Shown here in pieces: positions 8,346 to 18,036 of a stretch of 64,000 nt of DNA. The number at the start of each line of letters is the position of its first letter. Position 1 is the first letter of the stretch. The stretch is from Methylococcus capsulatus str. Texas = ATCC 19069 (GTDB lineage: Bacteria; Pseudomonadota; Gammaproteobacteria; Methylococcales; Methylococcaceae), in the NCBI RefSeq assembly GCF_000424685.1, contig NZ_AUKJ01000005.1, positions 1-64,000 of the forward strand, in the 5' to 3' direction. Under the pieces are notes generated by a model that did no database searches, had not been told where the DNA came from, and worked only from the letters and a program-made list of their open reading frames with translations. The position numbers were made by a program, and so were the translations under genes.

Positions 8346-9409
8346 GGATCGCAATCGTCAACGCCGACCGCCAGGCCATCGAAATCCTGCGCGGCGTGAT
8401 AGAAGGGGAGGCGGGCCTGGATGTCTGCTGGACCGCCCGTGATGGAAAGGAGGCCGTGGCCCGCTGTGCCGCCGATCGGCCGGATTTGATCCTGATGGCG
8501 ATGCATCTGCCGGCGATGGACGGTGTCGAGGCCACGCGTCACATCATGGGCACGATGCCCTGTCCCATCCTGGTGGTCACGGCGACCATCGCCGGCGCCT
8601 TCAGCCGCGTCTACGAAGCCATGGCGGCCGGCGCCTTGGATGCGGTCGAGACGCCGCGAAGGGTGGGTGACGGCGAGGAGATTGCTGGTGCCGGCGAGCT
8701 GTTACGCAAGATAGCGACGCTGGGTGCATTGATGGCCGCGCCGCTTCAAGGGGCATCCGCGGGAAAGCCAGCGCCTCGCTCGCTTCATCCGTCGCACGGC
8801 GGGGCGGTGCCGGTGGTGGCAATCGGTTCCTCGACCGGCGGTCCTCATGCGCTCGGCGTCGTCCTCTCCGGGCTTCCGGCCGATTTTCCCGCTGCCGTGC
8901 TGGTGGTGCAGCATCTGGACGCGCGTTTCGCCGACAATCTGGCGCATTGGCTGTCGCGCCAGACGCCGCTGGATATCCGGCTGCTGGAACGGCCGGAGCG
9001 GATCAGGTCGGCCACGGTCTACCTTGCCGCCCGTGAGGCACACATGGTTCTGGACGGCCGGATGCGGCTCCACTACGTCGAGGCCGGGGACGGGACCAAC
9101 CACTGCCCGTCGGTGGACCGGCTGTTCGAAAGCCTCGCCATTCTCCCCGGACTGACCGGGTGCGGGGTTCTGTTGACGGGAATGGGCCGGGATGGGGCGG
9201 CGGGTCTGCTGGCCATGCGGCGCGCGGGTCTGATGACGGTCGCACAGGACGAGGATACCAGCGTCATCTGGGGCATGCCGGGGGCCGCGGTCCGGCAGCA
9301 GGCGGCCAGCGCCGTGCTGCCGTTGGACCGGATCGCGCCCGCCGTCGTGCGGTACATACGTTCTTTGCCGGATCCGGCACGCGTTTCCCGGGGAGCTTCT
9401 GATGCGTGA
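8342..9409 (+). CDS. CheB-type methylesterase with degenerate receiver (WspF-like)
   Basis: CheB removes methyl groups from receptor glutamates. The esterase domain is intact: Ser in AIGSSTGGPHAL, His in VVQHLDARF, Asp in LTGMGRDGAAG. The N terminus MRIAIVN resembles WspF. The receiver looks defective: where the phosphorylated Asp should be (LMDxxMP-type motif) the sequence reads LILMAMHLPAMDG, with Ala at residue 53. The paired acidic site near residue 8 is also only partly kept (NAD). The TTG start overlaps the wspE-like stop as TTGA and leaves no other in-frame choice nearby. Esterase activity may therefore be independent of phosphorylation. Confidence 0.88.
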   Translation: MRIAIVNADRQAIEILRGVIEGEAGLDVCWTARDGKEAVARCAADRPDLILMAMHLPAMDGVEATRHIMGTMPCPILVVTATIAGAFSRVYEAMAAGALDAVETPRRVGDGEEIAGAGELLRKIATLGALMAAPLQGASAGKPAPRSLHPSHGGAVPVVAIGSSTGGPHALGVVLSGLPADFPAAVLVVQHLDARFADNLAHWLSRQTPLDIRLLERPERIRSATVYLAAREAHMVLDGRMRLHYVEAGDGTNHCPSVDRLFESLAILPGLTGCGVLLTGMGRDGAAGLLAMRRAGLMTVAQDEDTSVIWGMPGAAVRQQAASAVLPLDRIAPAVVRYIRSLPDPARVSRGASDA

Positions 9410-10571
9410 AGAGAACAGGGCGGCGTCGCTCGCGGTCGCCCACCCCATCGTCGTGCTGCTGATCGACGATCAGAGGATCATCGGCGAAGCGGTCCGCCGT
9501 CTGCTGAAAGACGAAACGGACATCGAGTTCCATTTCCTGAGCGATCCGACTCAGGCGCTGGCGGAAGCGGAGCGGGTCCGGCCCACACTCATCCTCCAGG
9601 ACCTGGTGATGCCGGATGTGGACGGCCTCGATCTGGTGGTGCGGTTCCGGGAGCATCCGGTTTCCCGCAACGTCCCGCTGATCGTGCTGTCGAGCAAGGA
9701 GGAGCCGGCGGTGAAAGCAGAAGCCTTCGCGCGTGGCGCGAATGACTATCTGGTCAAACTTCCCGACCGCGTCGAGCTGATAGCCCGCCTGCGTTATCAC
9801 TCCAACGCCTACATCGCCCAGCTGCAGCGTGACGAAGCCTATGGGGCGCTGGCAGCGGACCTGCACGAGGCCGCGAGCTACGTGCGTTCACAGTTGCCAG
9901 CGCCGATTGCATCGGGTCCCATCCGCAGTGCCTGGGAGTTCGTGCCTTCCGCCACGCTGGGAGGGGACTCCTTCGGTTACTTCGACGTCGATCCCGGCCA
10001 TTTCGCGTTTTTCCTGCTCGACGTTTGCGGCCACGGCGTGGGGCCCGCCCTGCTCTCGGTGTCCGCCATGGCGGCCATCAGCCGGCGTACGCTGCCGGAA
10101 GTGGATTTCCTGGACCCGACGTCCGTGCTCGGCGCGCTCAACGAAGCCTTCGCCATGGAAAAGCACAATCTGCTGTATTTCACGCTCTGGTACGGGGTGT
10201 TCGAACGGGCGACCCGCACGGTGCGCTATGCCAGCGCAGGGCATCCCCCGGCGATCGTTGTCGCCGCAGGCAGTGCGCCCGCGGAGCTGCGTCAGCAGGC
10301 CATGCCCATCGGTGTCATGAGTGATGCCGTCTTTGCTTCGGCAGAATTCCGCTTGCCGCCGGCTTCTGCTGTTTATCTGTTCAGCGATGGGATTTACGAG
10401 GTCACGCGTCCCGGCGGTAACGAGTTCACCTTCGGCGAATTCGTGGACCAGCTGGCGTCGGTTGCTTCGGCCGGCGGCGGGCCACGGGAGCTTCTGGCGG
10501 CGATGCGGGATGTGCAGGACTGCGCCGAGTTCGAAGACGACGTTTCCGTCCTGGAATTGAAGTTCGATTGA
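9402..10571 (+). CDS. Response regulator with PP2C/SpoIIE-type phosphatase output
   Basis: The 389-residue product has a receiver domain with phospho-acceptor D67 (LILQDLVMPDVDG) and conserved LLSSKEE- and K-type positions. A short helical linker is followed by an RsbU/SpoIIE PP2C domain with metal-binding acids in GGDSFGYFDV, FFLLDVCGHGVGPALLS, LYLFSDGIYEVTRPGG-like and EFEDDVSVLELKF. RsbU/SpoIIE phosphatases act on phospho-serine anti-anti-sigma (STAS) proteins. It overlaps the CheB-like gene by 8 bases and occupies the position where Wsp operons usually carry the diguanylate cyclase WspR. The partner STAS protein is not in this window. Confidence 0.9.
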   Translation: MREENRAASLAVAHPIVVLLIDDQRIIGEAVRRLLKDETDIEFHFLSDPTQALAEAERVRPTLILQDLVMPDVDGLDLVVRFREHPVSRNVPLIVLSSKEEPAVKAEAFARGANDYLVKLPDRVELIARLRYHSNAYIAQLQRDEAYGALAADLHEAASYVRSQLPAPIASGPIRSAWEFVPSATLGGDSFGYFDVDPGHFAFFLLDVCGHGVGPALLSVSAMAAISRRTLPEVDFLDPTSVLGALNEAFAMEKHNLLYFTLWYGVFERATRTVRYASAGHPPAIVVAAGSAPAELRQQAMPIGVMSDAVFASAEFRLPPASAVYLFSDGIYEVTRPGGNEFTFGEFVDQLASVASAGGGPRELLAAMRDVQDCAEFEDDVSVLELKFD

Positions 10572-10607
10572 TCCCGAGGGCTCCGGAGCTGGATCGGCGG
10601 GGGCGGT

Positions 10608-10884
10608 GTCGACGTTGCAGCGGCCTCCATTCAATCGGCTCTGGCCAAAGGCCCCCGCTGGCTGGCGATGCTGGGATTAGGAGAAGCGAAGTCCTTGAGG
10701 AAAATCGCCGCGCGGGAAGGAATCGACAACGGCTGTGTGAGCCGGATGGTCAACCTGACGACGCTGGTGCCCGATATCGTGGTGGCCGTCCTGGAAGACG
10801 CATTGTCGAACTCCATCACATTGTTCGATCTGGCGATGTCGATCCGCCGGCACCATCTGTGGCTGGCCGATCCGCTGGCGCTCT
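10608..10884 (+). pseudogene. Recombinase/resolvase C-terminal remnant
   Basis: An open stretch without a start reads [50 protein letters not shown], then ITLFDLAM. This resembles the C-terminal helix-turn-helix tail of large serine recombinases and phage-associated proteins (ALARAxRW ... SISELA...INxSYVxRxLRLTLLAPDIVEAIL). It lacks the catalytic part and runs straight into the truncated hsdM. It marks a recombination junction at about 10880-10900. Family assignment is by motif recall only. Confidence 0.55.
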
Positions 10885-12441
<1,557 letters not shown>

Positions 12442-12521
12442 GGTTGGTTATTTTTGTTTCGAGTCTTAAGTTAAAATAACTAGCACCGCTATTTTCACTG
12501 GCGCACACAGGGAGGCTCCTC

Positions 12522-13682
12522 ATGCAACGTGGCTCGACCGGCACATGGCAGATGGTCAGCGCAGGCGGCGAAGCCGTGCGCGCCTTCGTCCCCGCCGCGC
12601 TGCCGCCCGTGCCGCCGCTCGACATGCCCGCCGCACGCCAGCAAAAGCTGGAACAGGCACTGCTGGCTCTGGGAAGGCTCGATGCCATCGCCGCGCTCCT
12701 GCCCGAGCCGGACATCTTCCTCTATGCCTACGTGCGGCGCGAGGCGGTGCTTTCCAGCCAGATCGAAGGCACGCAGTCCTCGTTGTCGGACCTTCTCATC
12801 TTCGAACTCGATGAGGCCCCCGGCGTGCCCTTCGACGACGTGGTGGAGGTCTCCAACTACGTCGCCGCGCTGGAACACGGCATGGCGCGTCTCAAGGAGG
12901 GCTTTCCGCTGTGCAACCGGCTCATCCGCGAGCTGCACGCCAAACTGCTCGCCCGCGGCCGCGGCGCCGGCAAGGCGCCGGGGGAATTCCGCGCCACGCA
13001 GAACTGGATCGGCGGCACCCGCCCCGGCAACGCCATCTTCGTGCCGCCCCCGCCGCAGGAGGTCGAACCCTGCATGGGCGAGCTGGAGCGCTTCCTGCAC
13101 GACGCCGACAGCCCCGGCGCGCTCGTCAAGGCGGCGCTGGCCCACGTGCAGTTCGAGACCATCCACCCCTTCCTCGACGGCAACGGCCGCGTCGGGCGCT
13201 TGCTCATCGCCTTCATCCTCCATCACGAAGGCGTGCTGCGCCAGCCGCTGCTCTACCTCTCGCTCTACTTCAAGCAGCACCGCGGCGAGTACTACCGCCT
13301 GCTCGATACTGTGCGCCAGACCGGCGACTGGGAGGCGTGGCTCGACTTCTTCCTCGAAGGCGTGGCCGCCACCGCCCAGGACGCGGTGGACACCGCCCAC
13401 CGCCTGCTCGCCCTGTTTGCCGCCGACCGTGAACGGCTGCTTAAGCTGGGGCGCGCCGCGCCCAACGCCCTGCGCGTCTTTGACGTGCTGCGCCACCGCC
13501 CGGTGGTCAACATCAAGCTCTTGGCCGAACGGGCCGGGGTGAGCTTCGCCACCGCCGCGCGCATGGTCGAGGCGCTGCAAAAGCTGGGCATCGTGCGCGA
13601 AGTGACCGGCCGCGCCCGCGAGCGGGTGTTCGTCTATGGCGGCTATCTCGATCTGTTGGCGCTGGTGGGGGCGGGGGAATGA
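12522..13682 (+). CDS. Fic-family AMP transferase-like protein with self-inhibitory motif
   Basis: Fic enzymes usually transfer AMP to hydroxyl side chains. The 386-residue product has an N-terminal Fic_N region with an inhibitory-helix motif SSQIEG (residues 78-83, matching S/T-x-x-x-E-G/N). The catalytic motif HPFLDGNGRVGR is at 215-226. A C-terminal winged-helix-like segment (LLAERAGVSFATAARMVEAL) follows. This is the standalone class II layout, where the inhibitory helix lies in the same protein. A GGGAGG Shine-Dalgarno lies 6 bases before ATG 12522. An AT-rich stretch of about 50 bases (12450-12500) may carry its own promoter. It sits between hsdM and hsdS. Confidence 0.9.
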   Translation: MQRGSTGTWQMVSAGGEAVRAFVPAALPPVPPLDMPAARQQKLEQALLALGRLDAIAALLPEPDIFLYAYVRREAVLSSQIEGTQSSLSDLLIFELDEAPGVPFDDVVEVSNYVAALEHGMARLKEGFPLCNRLIRELHAKLLARGRGAGKAPGEFRATQNWIGGTRPGNAIFVPPPPQEVEPCMGELERFLHDADSPGALVKAALAHVQFETIHPFLDGNGRVGRLLIAFILHHEGVLRQPLLYLSLYFKQHRGEYYRLLDTVRQTGDWEAWLDFFLEGVAATAQDAVDTAHRLLALFAADRERLLKLGRAAPNALRVFDVLRHRPVVNIKLLAERAGVSFATAARMVEALQKLGIVREVTGRARERVFVYGGYLDLLALVGAGE

Positions 13683-14313
13683 AAAAGTCGGCAGAGCTTG
13701 GGCGGCGAGCTCTGCAGTATGGAGCAGTGATTGAGCTCAATTTGAAGGAGCTGGGTTATGGCGGGTCAATGGCGTACAGCTTTGCTTGGTGAATTAACCG
13801 TTAACCATGATGGGAAGCGTAAGCCGGTAAAAGAATCACAAAGACGCCTTGGGCCTTATCCGTACTATGGGGCTTGGGGGTTGTTGACTACGTGGATGAT
13901 TACCTGTTCGATGGCGATTACTTGCTGATTGCTGAGGACGGCGAGAACTTGCGTACTCGACAAACCCCTATCGCTTTCATGGCGCGAGGAAAATCGTGGG
14001 TAATAATCACGCGCATGTTGTAACTGGTAACGACAAGGCGGATACCAGATTCTTAATGTACGCCATTCAGGGAACTGACATCAGCGCCTATCTTACGGGT
14101 GCCGTGATGCCGAAGCTAACGCAAGGTAATCTCGGCAAGATTGAATTGAATTGCCCGCCGTTCGAAGAACAACGCGCCATCGCCCACATCCTCGGCACGC
14201 TGGACGACAAGATCGAACTTTTACGCCGCCAGAACGAAACGCTGGAGGCGATGGCCCGCGCCTTGTTCCGAGCGTGGTTCGTGGACTTCGAGCCGGTACG
14301 CGCCAAGATGAAT

Positions 14314-14352
14314 CTCCCCTCTCCCTTTGGGAGAGGGGCAGGGGGTGAGGGC
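14314..14352 (+). repeat. Left inverted palindromic repeat of the DUF559 unit
   Basis: This 39-bp copy has arms tctccc / gggaga around ttt and a gggtgagggc tail. It is read [13 protein letters not shown] in the HsdS frame, the same phase as two hsdM copies. Confidence 0.85.
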
Positions 14353-14722
14353 AAAAAGCCCAAACTTCCCGCCGACATCCTTGACTTCGCACGCGAGCTG
14401 CGCCACCGCATGACCGATGCCGAAGCGCTGCTGTGGCGCCTGCTACGCAACCGTCAGCTTGCGGGCGTGAAGTTTCGCCGTCAGCATCCCTTTCCGCCGT
14501 ATGTGCTCGACTTCTATTGCCACGATCACAAGCTGGTCGTGGAGATCGACGGAGGGCAGCACAACGAAGAGGCCGGGCAGCGGCACGACGCTCGCCGGGA
14601 TGCCTTCTAGCCGAGCATGGCCTGCGCGTCTTGCGTTTTTGGAATCACGATGTCTTGCAGCAAACCGAGGCGGTGCTGGAGGCGATTTTTCAGGCGATCG
14701 TGGAGCAACGTTCGCCTTCTTC
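14353..14722 (+). pseudogene. DUF559 (Vsr-like fold) endonuclease-domain reading frame
   Basis: The translation matches DUF559 proteins: [54 protein letters not shown], then after a shift [19 protein letters not shown] and [11 protein letters not shown]. Members are predicted PD-(D/E)xK-like nucleases; the acidic positions in LDF and VEIDGGQH are present. A missing C at about 14606 puts a TAG in the upstream frame, so the domain is broken here. The frame has no own ribosome-binding site and is read as part of hsdS, though an internal ATG at 14410 exists. Confidence 0.82.
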
Positions 14723-14762
14723 GCCCTCACCCCCGGCCCCTCTCCCAGAGGGAGAGGGGGAG
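14723..14762 (-). repeat. Right inverted palindromic repeat of the DUF559 unit
   Basis: This 40-bp copy is the reverse complement of the left repeat with three differences. It is read [13 protein letters not shown] in the HsdS frame, the same phase as the reverse-oriented copy at 11230 in hsdM. Confidence 0.85.
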
Positions 14763-15484
14763 CTTTGGGGCACGCTCGATGCGGACGGGGTATGGCATTG
14801 GCCGCAACATATCCTCGACCTCTTCCCCGACCGCCTCGTCGAATCCGAATTGGGGGAGATTCCGGAGGGGTGGCGTCATTCGACGATTGGCGAAGAAGTG
14901 ACGGTCTGTGTCGGATCGACACCCAGCACCAAGGAACCGGAGTTTTGGGAAGGTGGGCAACACTGCTGGGCAACGCCTAAAGACCTGTCCGCCCTGAAGT
15001 TTCCCGTTTTGCTAGACACAGATCGAAAAATTACGGATGCCGGTCTTGCAAAGATCAGTTCAGGCCTTCTGCCCGTCGGCACTGTGTTGCTCTCGTCACG
15101 CGCCCCCATCGGTTATTTGGCGATTGCCGAAGTGCCGACAGCGATCAACCAGGGCTTCATCGCGATGAAATGTGATGGCACCCTGCCGAACGTCTTCGTG
15201 CTGTTGTGGTGCAAGGAAAATATGGATGCGATTGTCGGTAACGCCAACGGCTTGACGTTTCTTGAGATCAGCAAAAGCAACTTCCGGCCTCTTCGGATTG
15301 TGGTTCTTTCCGACCAGGTGCTGACAAATTTCACGAAGATGGTTGGCCCCCTTTATCGACAGCTGGTGGAAAACGAACGCGAATCCCGCACCCTCGCCCA
15401 CCTCCGCGACACCCTGCTGCCCAAGCTCATCTTCGGCAAGCTGCGCGTGAAGGATGCCGAGGATTTTGTTACGGAGCGTGGGCT

Positions 15485-17395
15485 GTGAGCAACGAACGCT
15501 ACCCGCAGGATTTGGCCGTTTCGCTTCAAGACTTTGAGGCGTCAGGTTGGAAAGACGCGATTGCCCCAGCCACCCGAGAAGGCTACTCGGCGATGTGGCT
15601 GGCACTGTCGAGTGCCGCACGCACAGCCATAGAGCAAGGTCGTGTTGCGCACGGCAAGGTCCTATGGCTGCTTGCCGATGCCTGTTCGATGATGCTCGTA
15701 CCATCAAGTACGAACGAACCCTTCAAGCCCTTTGCTGTTTTCCATGACCGGCGGTCAGTCATACCGGATGATCTGCTCGATACCGACATTGCGTTCTTTG
15801 CCGAAATCGTCGATGCGGTCGACGACAACTGGCTGAAGGCACGGCTCAGCGACTTGCTCTGGTTGAAGGGCGAGCCTCGCAACACTGCATTCGCCCTGAA
15901 AGCCATTGACGCTTACCGCCGCCTTCCACTCGACGCAGATACCTGGGTACACGGAGGCTGCGAATGCTGGTCACGTGCGATTAGTCTGGCACGGATGCTC
16001 AAGACGGCGGCCGGAGATAGGCTTCAGCAAATGGAGGCCTCCATAGTTACTGCGTTTAACGCAGCCAAGCGGGACGACGGATTCCTCGGACTTTGGCTGG
16101 CCGACCTTCTGAAATCGAATGGTTTGGGGCGAGATCACCGAGTGGGTGTGGCGAGAAAGCTAGAAGCGCTAGCCCGAGAATTTGATGGTGCCGGTGATCT
16201 GCACAGGGCGCGGGAGTATTTTTCTTCGGCTGCCGAATGGTACAGGACCATTCCTGACGCGGCTAAAGCGGCAGAAATGACGGTTGCGGTAGCCGAAGGC
16301 TGGGTCAAGGAAGCGGTTGCACAAACCGCATCAGAGAGCCCCAGTCACATGGTGGCTGCGAGCTTATTTGAAAACGCCATCCAGACGTATCGAACAGTAC
16401 CCAGAGCCGAGCGCTCCACGCATCAAGTCGATGCAAGGATTGCTGAACTGCGTGATCACTTGAACGATTCTGGCGAGCGAGCTCTGGGAGAGATGGTGCT
16501 TATTCAGACGCCAGGCGTCGATATTACTCAACTCATCGAGAGCGCCAGGAAGTCCGTCACCGGTAAATCGGCGCAACTCGCCTTGCTGGCATTTGCGAAC
16601 CTGCATCGCGGAGCCAATACGGAAGAACTCCGAAAAAACGCGATTGAAAGGATGCGTCGGTACCCCTTGCAATCGCTTTTTGCTGCGATGGGGATGAGCC
16701 GTGATGGCCGGGTAATTGCGAAGTGCCCGCCGATGAGCTTGGGCGCAGCGCTGACGGCAGACGATGAAATTGCGATCCGCGCTGAGATGATCCGTGACTA
16801 CGGCATCCTGGTTAGCATTGTGGTGCAAGGTGATATTTTGCCAGCCTTGGAAGTGCTCCTGCTTGAGCATAGGTTACGGGAAATCGATTTCATTGCATTG
16901 GCAAGAAGTTCCCCCATCGTACCCAAAGATCGGGCGGGCCTTTTCGGCAAAGCGCTGTTTGCCGGTTATGAACGTGATTTCGTTACCGCACTGCATTTAC
17001 TGATTCCACAGATCGAGCATTTGGTGCGGGTGCATCTCAAGCAGGCGGGTGCCAGGACTACGAACATTGACAAGAACGGCATCCAGAATGAAAACGGGAT
17101 GAGCACCTTGCTCGAATTGCCGGAGGCCGTGCAGGTGTTTGGCAAGGATCTGACTTTCGAACTCAAATCGCTGTTCTGCGATGCCTTCGGCCCCAATTTG
17201 CGCAACGAGTTGGCCCATGGACTGCTTGACGAGGATGGATGTAACTCGCCCTTCGCGATCTATGCGTGGTGGTTGGCATTGCAGCTCATTTTCAATACAT
17301 GGTGGAACTCCGCGAACCCTGCCGCTGGACAGCAGAAAGTCAATGACGGGCAAATCCCTCCTGCTGAGCCCGTCGAAGAACAAGGAGAACCGTAA
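15485..17395 (+). CDS. DUF4209-type protein with HEPN-like RNxxAHG motif
   Basis: The 636-residue protein has an all-helical look. Its C-terminal part holds [20 protein letters not shown], then [16 protein letters not shown] with the RNxxAHG signature of DUF4209 at residues 573-579. The spacing R-x4-H equals the HEPN ribonuclease motif, so an RNA-cleaving role is possible but inferred. The N-terminal 450 residues are not recognised and contain no transmembrane segment. GTG 15485 overlaps the hsdS stop by four bases, and TAA overlaps the ATG of the hsdR remnant, so it was part of the restriction operon. Codon use is less GC-rich than in core genes. Confidence 0.75.
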   Translation: MSNERYPQDLAVSLQDFEASGWKDAIAPATREGYSAMWLALSSAARTAIEQGRVAHGKVLWLLADACSMMLVPSSTNEPFKPFAVFHDRRSVIPDDLLDTDIAFFAEIVDAVDDNWLKARLSDLLWLKGEPRNTAFALKAIDAYRRLPLDADTWVHGGCECWSRAISLARMLKTAAGDRLQQMEASIVTAFNAAKRDDGFLGLWLADLLKSNGLGRDHRVGVARKLEALAREFDGAGDLHRAREYFSSAAEWYRTIPDAAKAAEMTVAVAEGWVKEAVAQTASESPSHMVAASLFENAIQTYRTVPRAERSTHQVDARIAELRDHLNDSGERALGEMVLIQTPGVDITQLIESARKSVTGKSAQLALLAFANLHRGANTEELRKNAIERMRRYPLQSLFAAMGMSRDGRVIAKCPPMSLGAALTADDEIAIRAEMIRDYGILVSIVVQGDILPALEVLLLEHRLREIDFIALARSSPIVPKDRAGLFGKALFAGYERDFVTALHLLIPQIEHLVRVHLKQAGARTTNIDKNGIQNENGMSTLLELPEAVQVFGKDLTFELKSLFCDAFGPNLRNELAHGLLDEDGCNSPFAIYAWWLALQLIFNTWWNSANPAAGQQKVNDGQIPPAEPVEEQGEP

Positions 17396-17493
17396 TGGCG
17401 TTTCTGTCGGAGGCCGAAGTCGAAAGCGCCCTCTTGGATCAGCTGCACGCGCTCGGGTACTGCATCGAACGCGAGGAGGACAGGAGCAACTAA
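17395..17493 (+). pseudogene. hsdR: HsdR N-terminal remnant
   Basis: Thirty-two residues ([17 protein letters not shown] ... YCIEREED) match the start of type I restriction endonuclease HsdR. Similarity ends at about 17480, where an AGGAG for the next small gene appears. The motor and nuclease domains are gone, so this locus cannot restrict DNA by itself. The ATG overlaps the stop of the DUF4209 gene, showing the original operon order hsdS-DUF4209-hsdR. Confidence 0.75.
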
Positions 17494-17623
17494 ATGCAGC
17501 CGTTTTCCATCACACTGGTTGCCACCACCGGTGACCCCGAAGGGAATTCGGCAGGTCGCCAAATCGAACCGGTCGGGCTCCGGCGTCGTCTTCACCAAGG
17601 GGTTGTTCCATCGGTTGAAGCAG
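17494..17623 (+). pseudogene. GIY-YIG-family nuclease, N-terminal remnant with frameshift
   Basis: The start MQPFSITLVATTGDPEG is read in one frame, then IRQVAKSNRSGSGVVFTKGL in the next. One extra A at about 17542 explains the change. The joined pattern resembles the leader region of small GIY-YIG nuclease-family proteins (GDPEGxRxVxKSNWSGxxxVFxR). The gene is cut at about 17623 by an IS256 end before the GIY-YIG motif itself. The family call is from recall of this leader and is tentative. Confidence 0.45.
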
Positions 17624-17840
17624 GAGACGGCCTTCTCGAGCAGCTCGGAAAGCTGCATCCTGTCTTCGGTCATCGAGTACTCCTCGGTGGTGAGGTTTGA
17701 GGGTCGGAACTCCTGCCTCACCGGAGTCTTCGATGACCTTCCCGTCGCCGCCGTCGAGGAGATCCCCCGCGGCGCCTTCTCGGCAAAACCCCCGCAGCCT
17801 CGACTCTTGTACACCGCTTTCGGGAACACATCCCGCTTGA
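17624..17840 (-). mobile_element. IS256-family element, 5' end remnant
   Basis: On the minus strand a GAGGAG site precedes ATG 17673, and the frame reads MTEDRMQLSELLEK, a common start of IS256-family transposases. It is cut after about 16 codons at 17624. Upstream, about 17810-17838, the sequence gtgttcccgaaagcggtgta looks like an IS256 terminal region. This remnant differs from the element near 63 kb. Exact ends are uncertain. The remaining DNA to 18036 holds only the presumed promoter of the next gene. Confidence 0.5.
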
Positions 17841-18036
17841 AGTACGAAACTCCAGCGCAGGCGTGAAGTATGGCCGCCGCGGCGAAGCGTGAATCGTTCG
17901 GAGACTTCAACGTCTCGATTTCGGCGCCGAACCCCTCTACACTTCGGGACCGGGCCGACCGGCTGCGCGGGTGCGTTTGCCGCCCGCCCCCGGCATTGCG
18001 CCACCGACGAATTTTCATCGAGGAGGGAGTCCCAGG

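Larger units (their letters stand above)
14314..14762 (+). mobile_element. DUF559 unit flanked by inverted palindromic repeats, inserted in hsdS
   Basis: A 449-bp segment begins with a 39-bp repeat (14314-14352) and ends with the same repeat inverted (14723-14762, 40 bp). The two differ by one extra C and two substitutions. Between them lies a DUF559 reading frame in the hsdS frame apart from one later deletion. Flanking HsdS residues (FVDFEPVRAK and [15 protein letters not shown]) are normally joined by a short linker, so the unit looks like an insertion. No target duplication was recognised. The name and mobility are inferences from structure. Confidence 0.65.
13758..15488 (+). pseudogene. 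hsdS: Type I restriction specificity subunit HsdS, three one-base deletions and a DUF559 insertion
   Basis: HsdS recognises the DNA target through two target-recognition domains. AAGGAG precedes ATG 13758 by 7 bases. The first domain (GPYPYYGAWG, DYLLIAEDGENLRT, TGAVMPKLTQGNLGKIEL) is read across two -1 shifts, in the G run at 13876-13880 and at about 13998-14001. The first conserved helix (PPFEEQRAIAHILGTLDDKIELLRRQ) follows. Then comes a palindrome-flanked DUF559 insert (14314-14762) holding a third shift at about 14606. The second half is intact from [18 protein letters not shown] to [20 protein letters not shown] overlaps the next gene's start. Confidence 0.9.

Noticed and set aside
13691-13715. 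Hairpin gcagagct / agctctgc after the Fic gene, considered as terminator
   Set aside because: The stem is only 8 bp and lacks a T tract, and hsdS follows within 45 bases; not supported enough to call.
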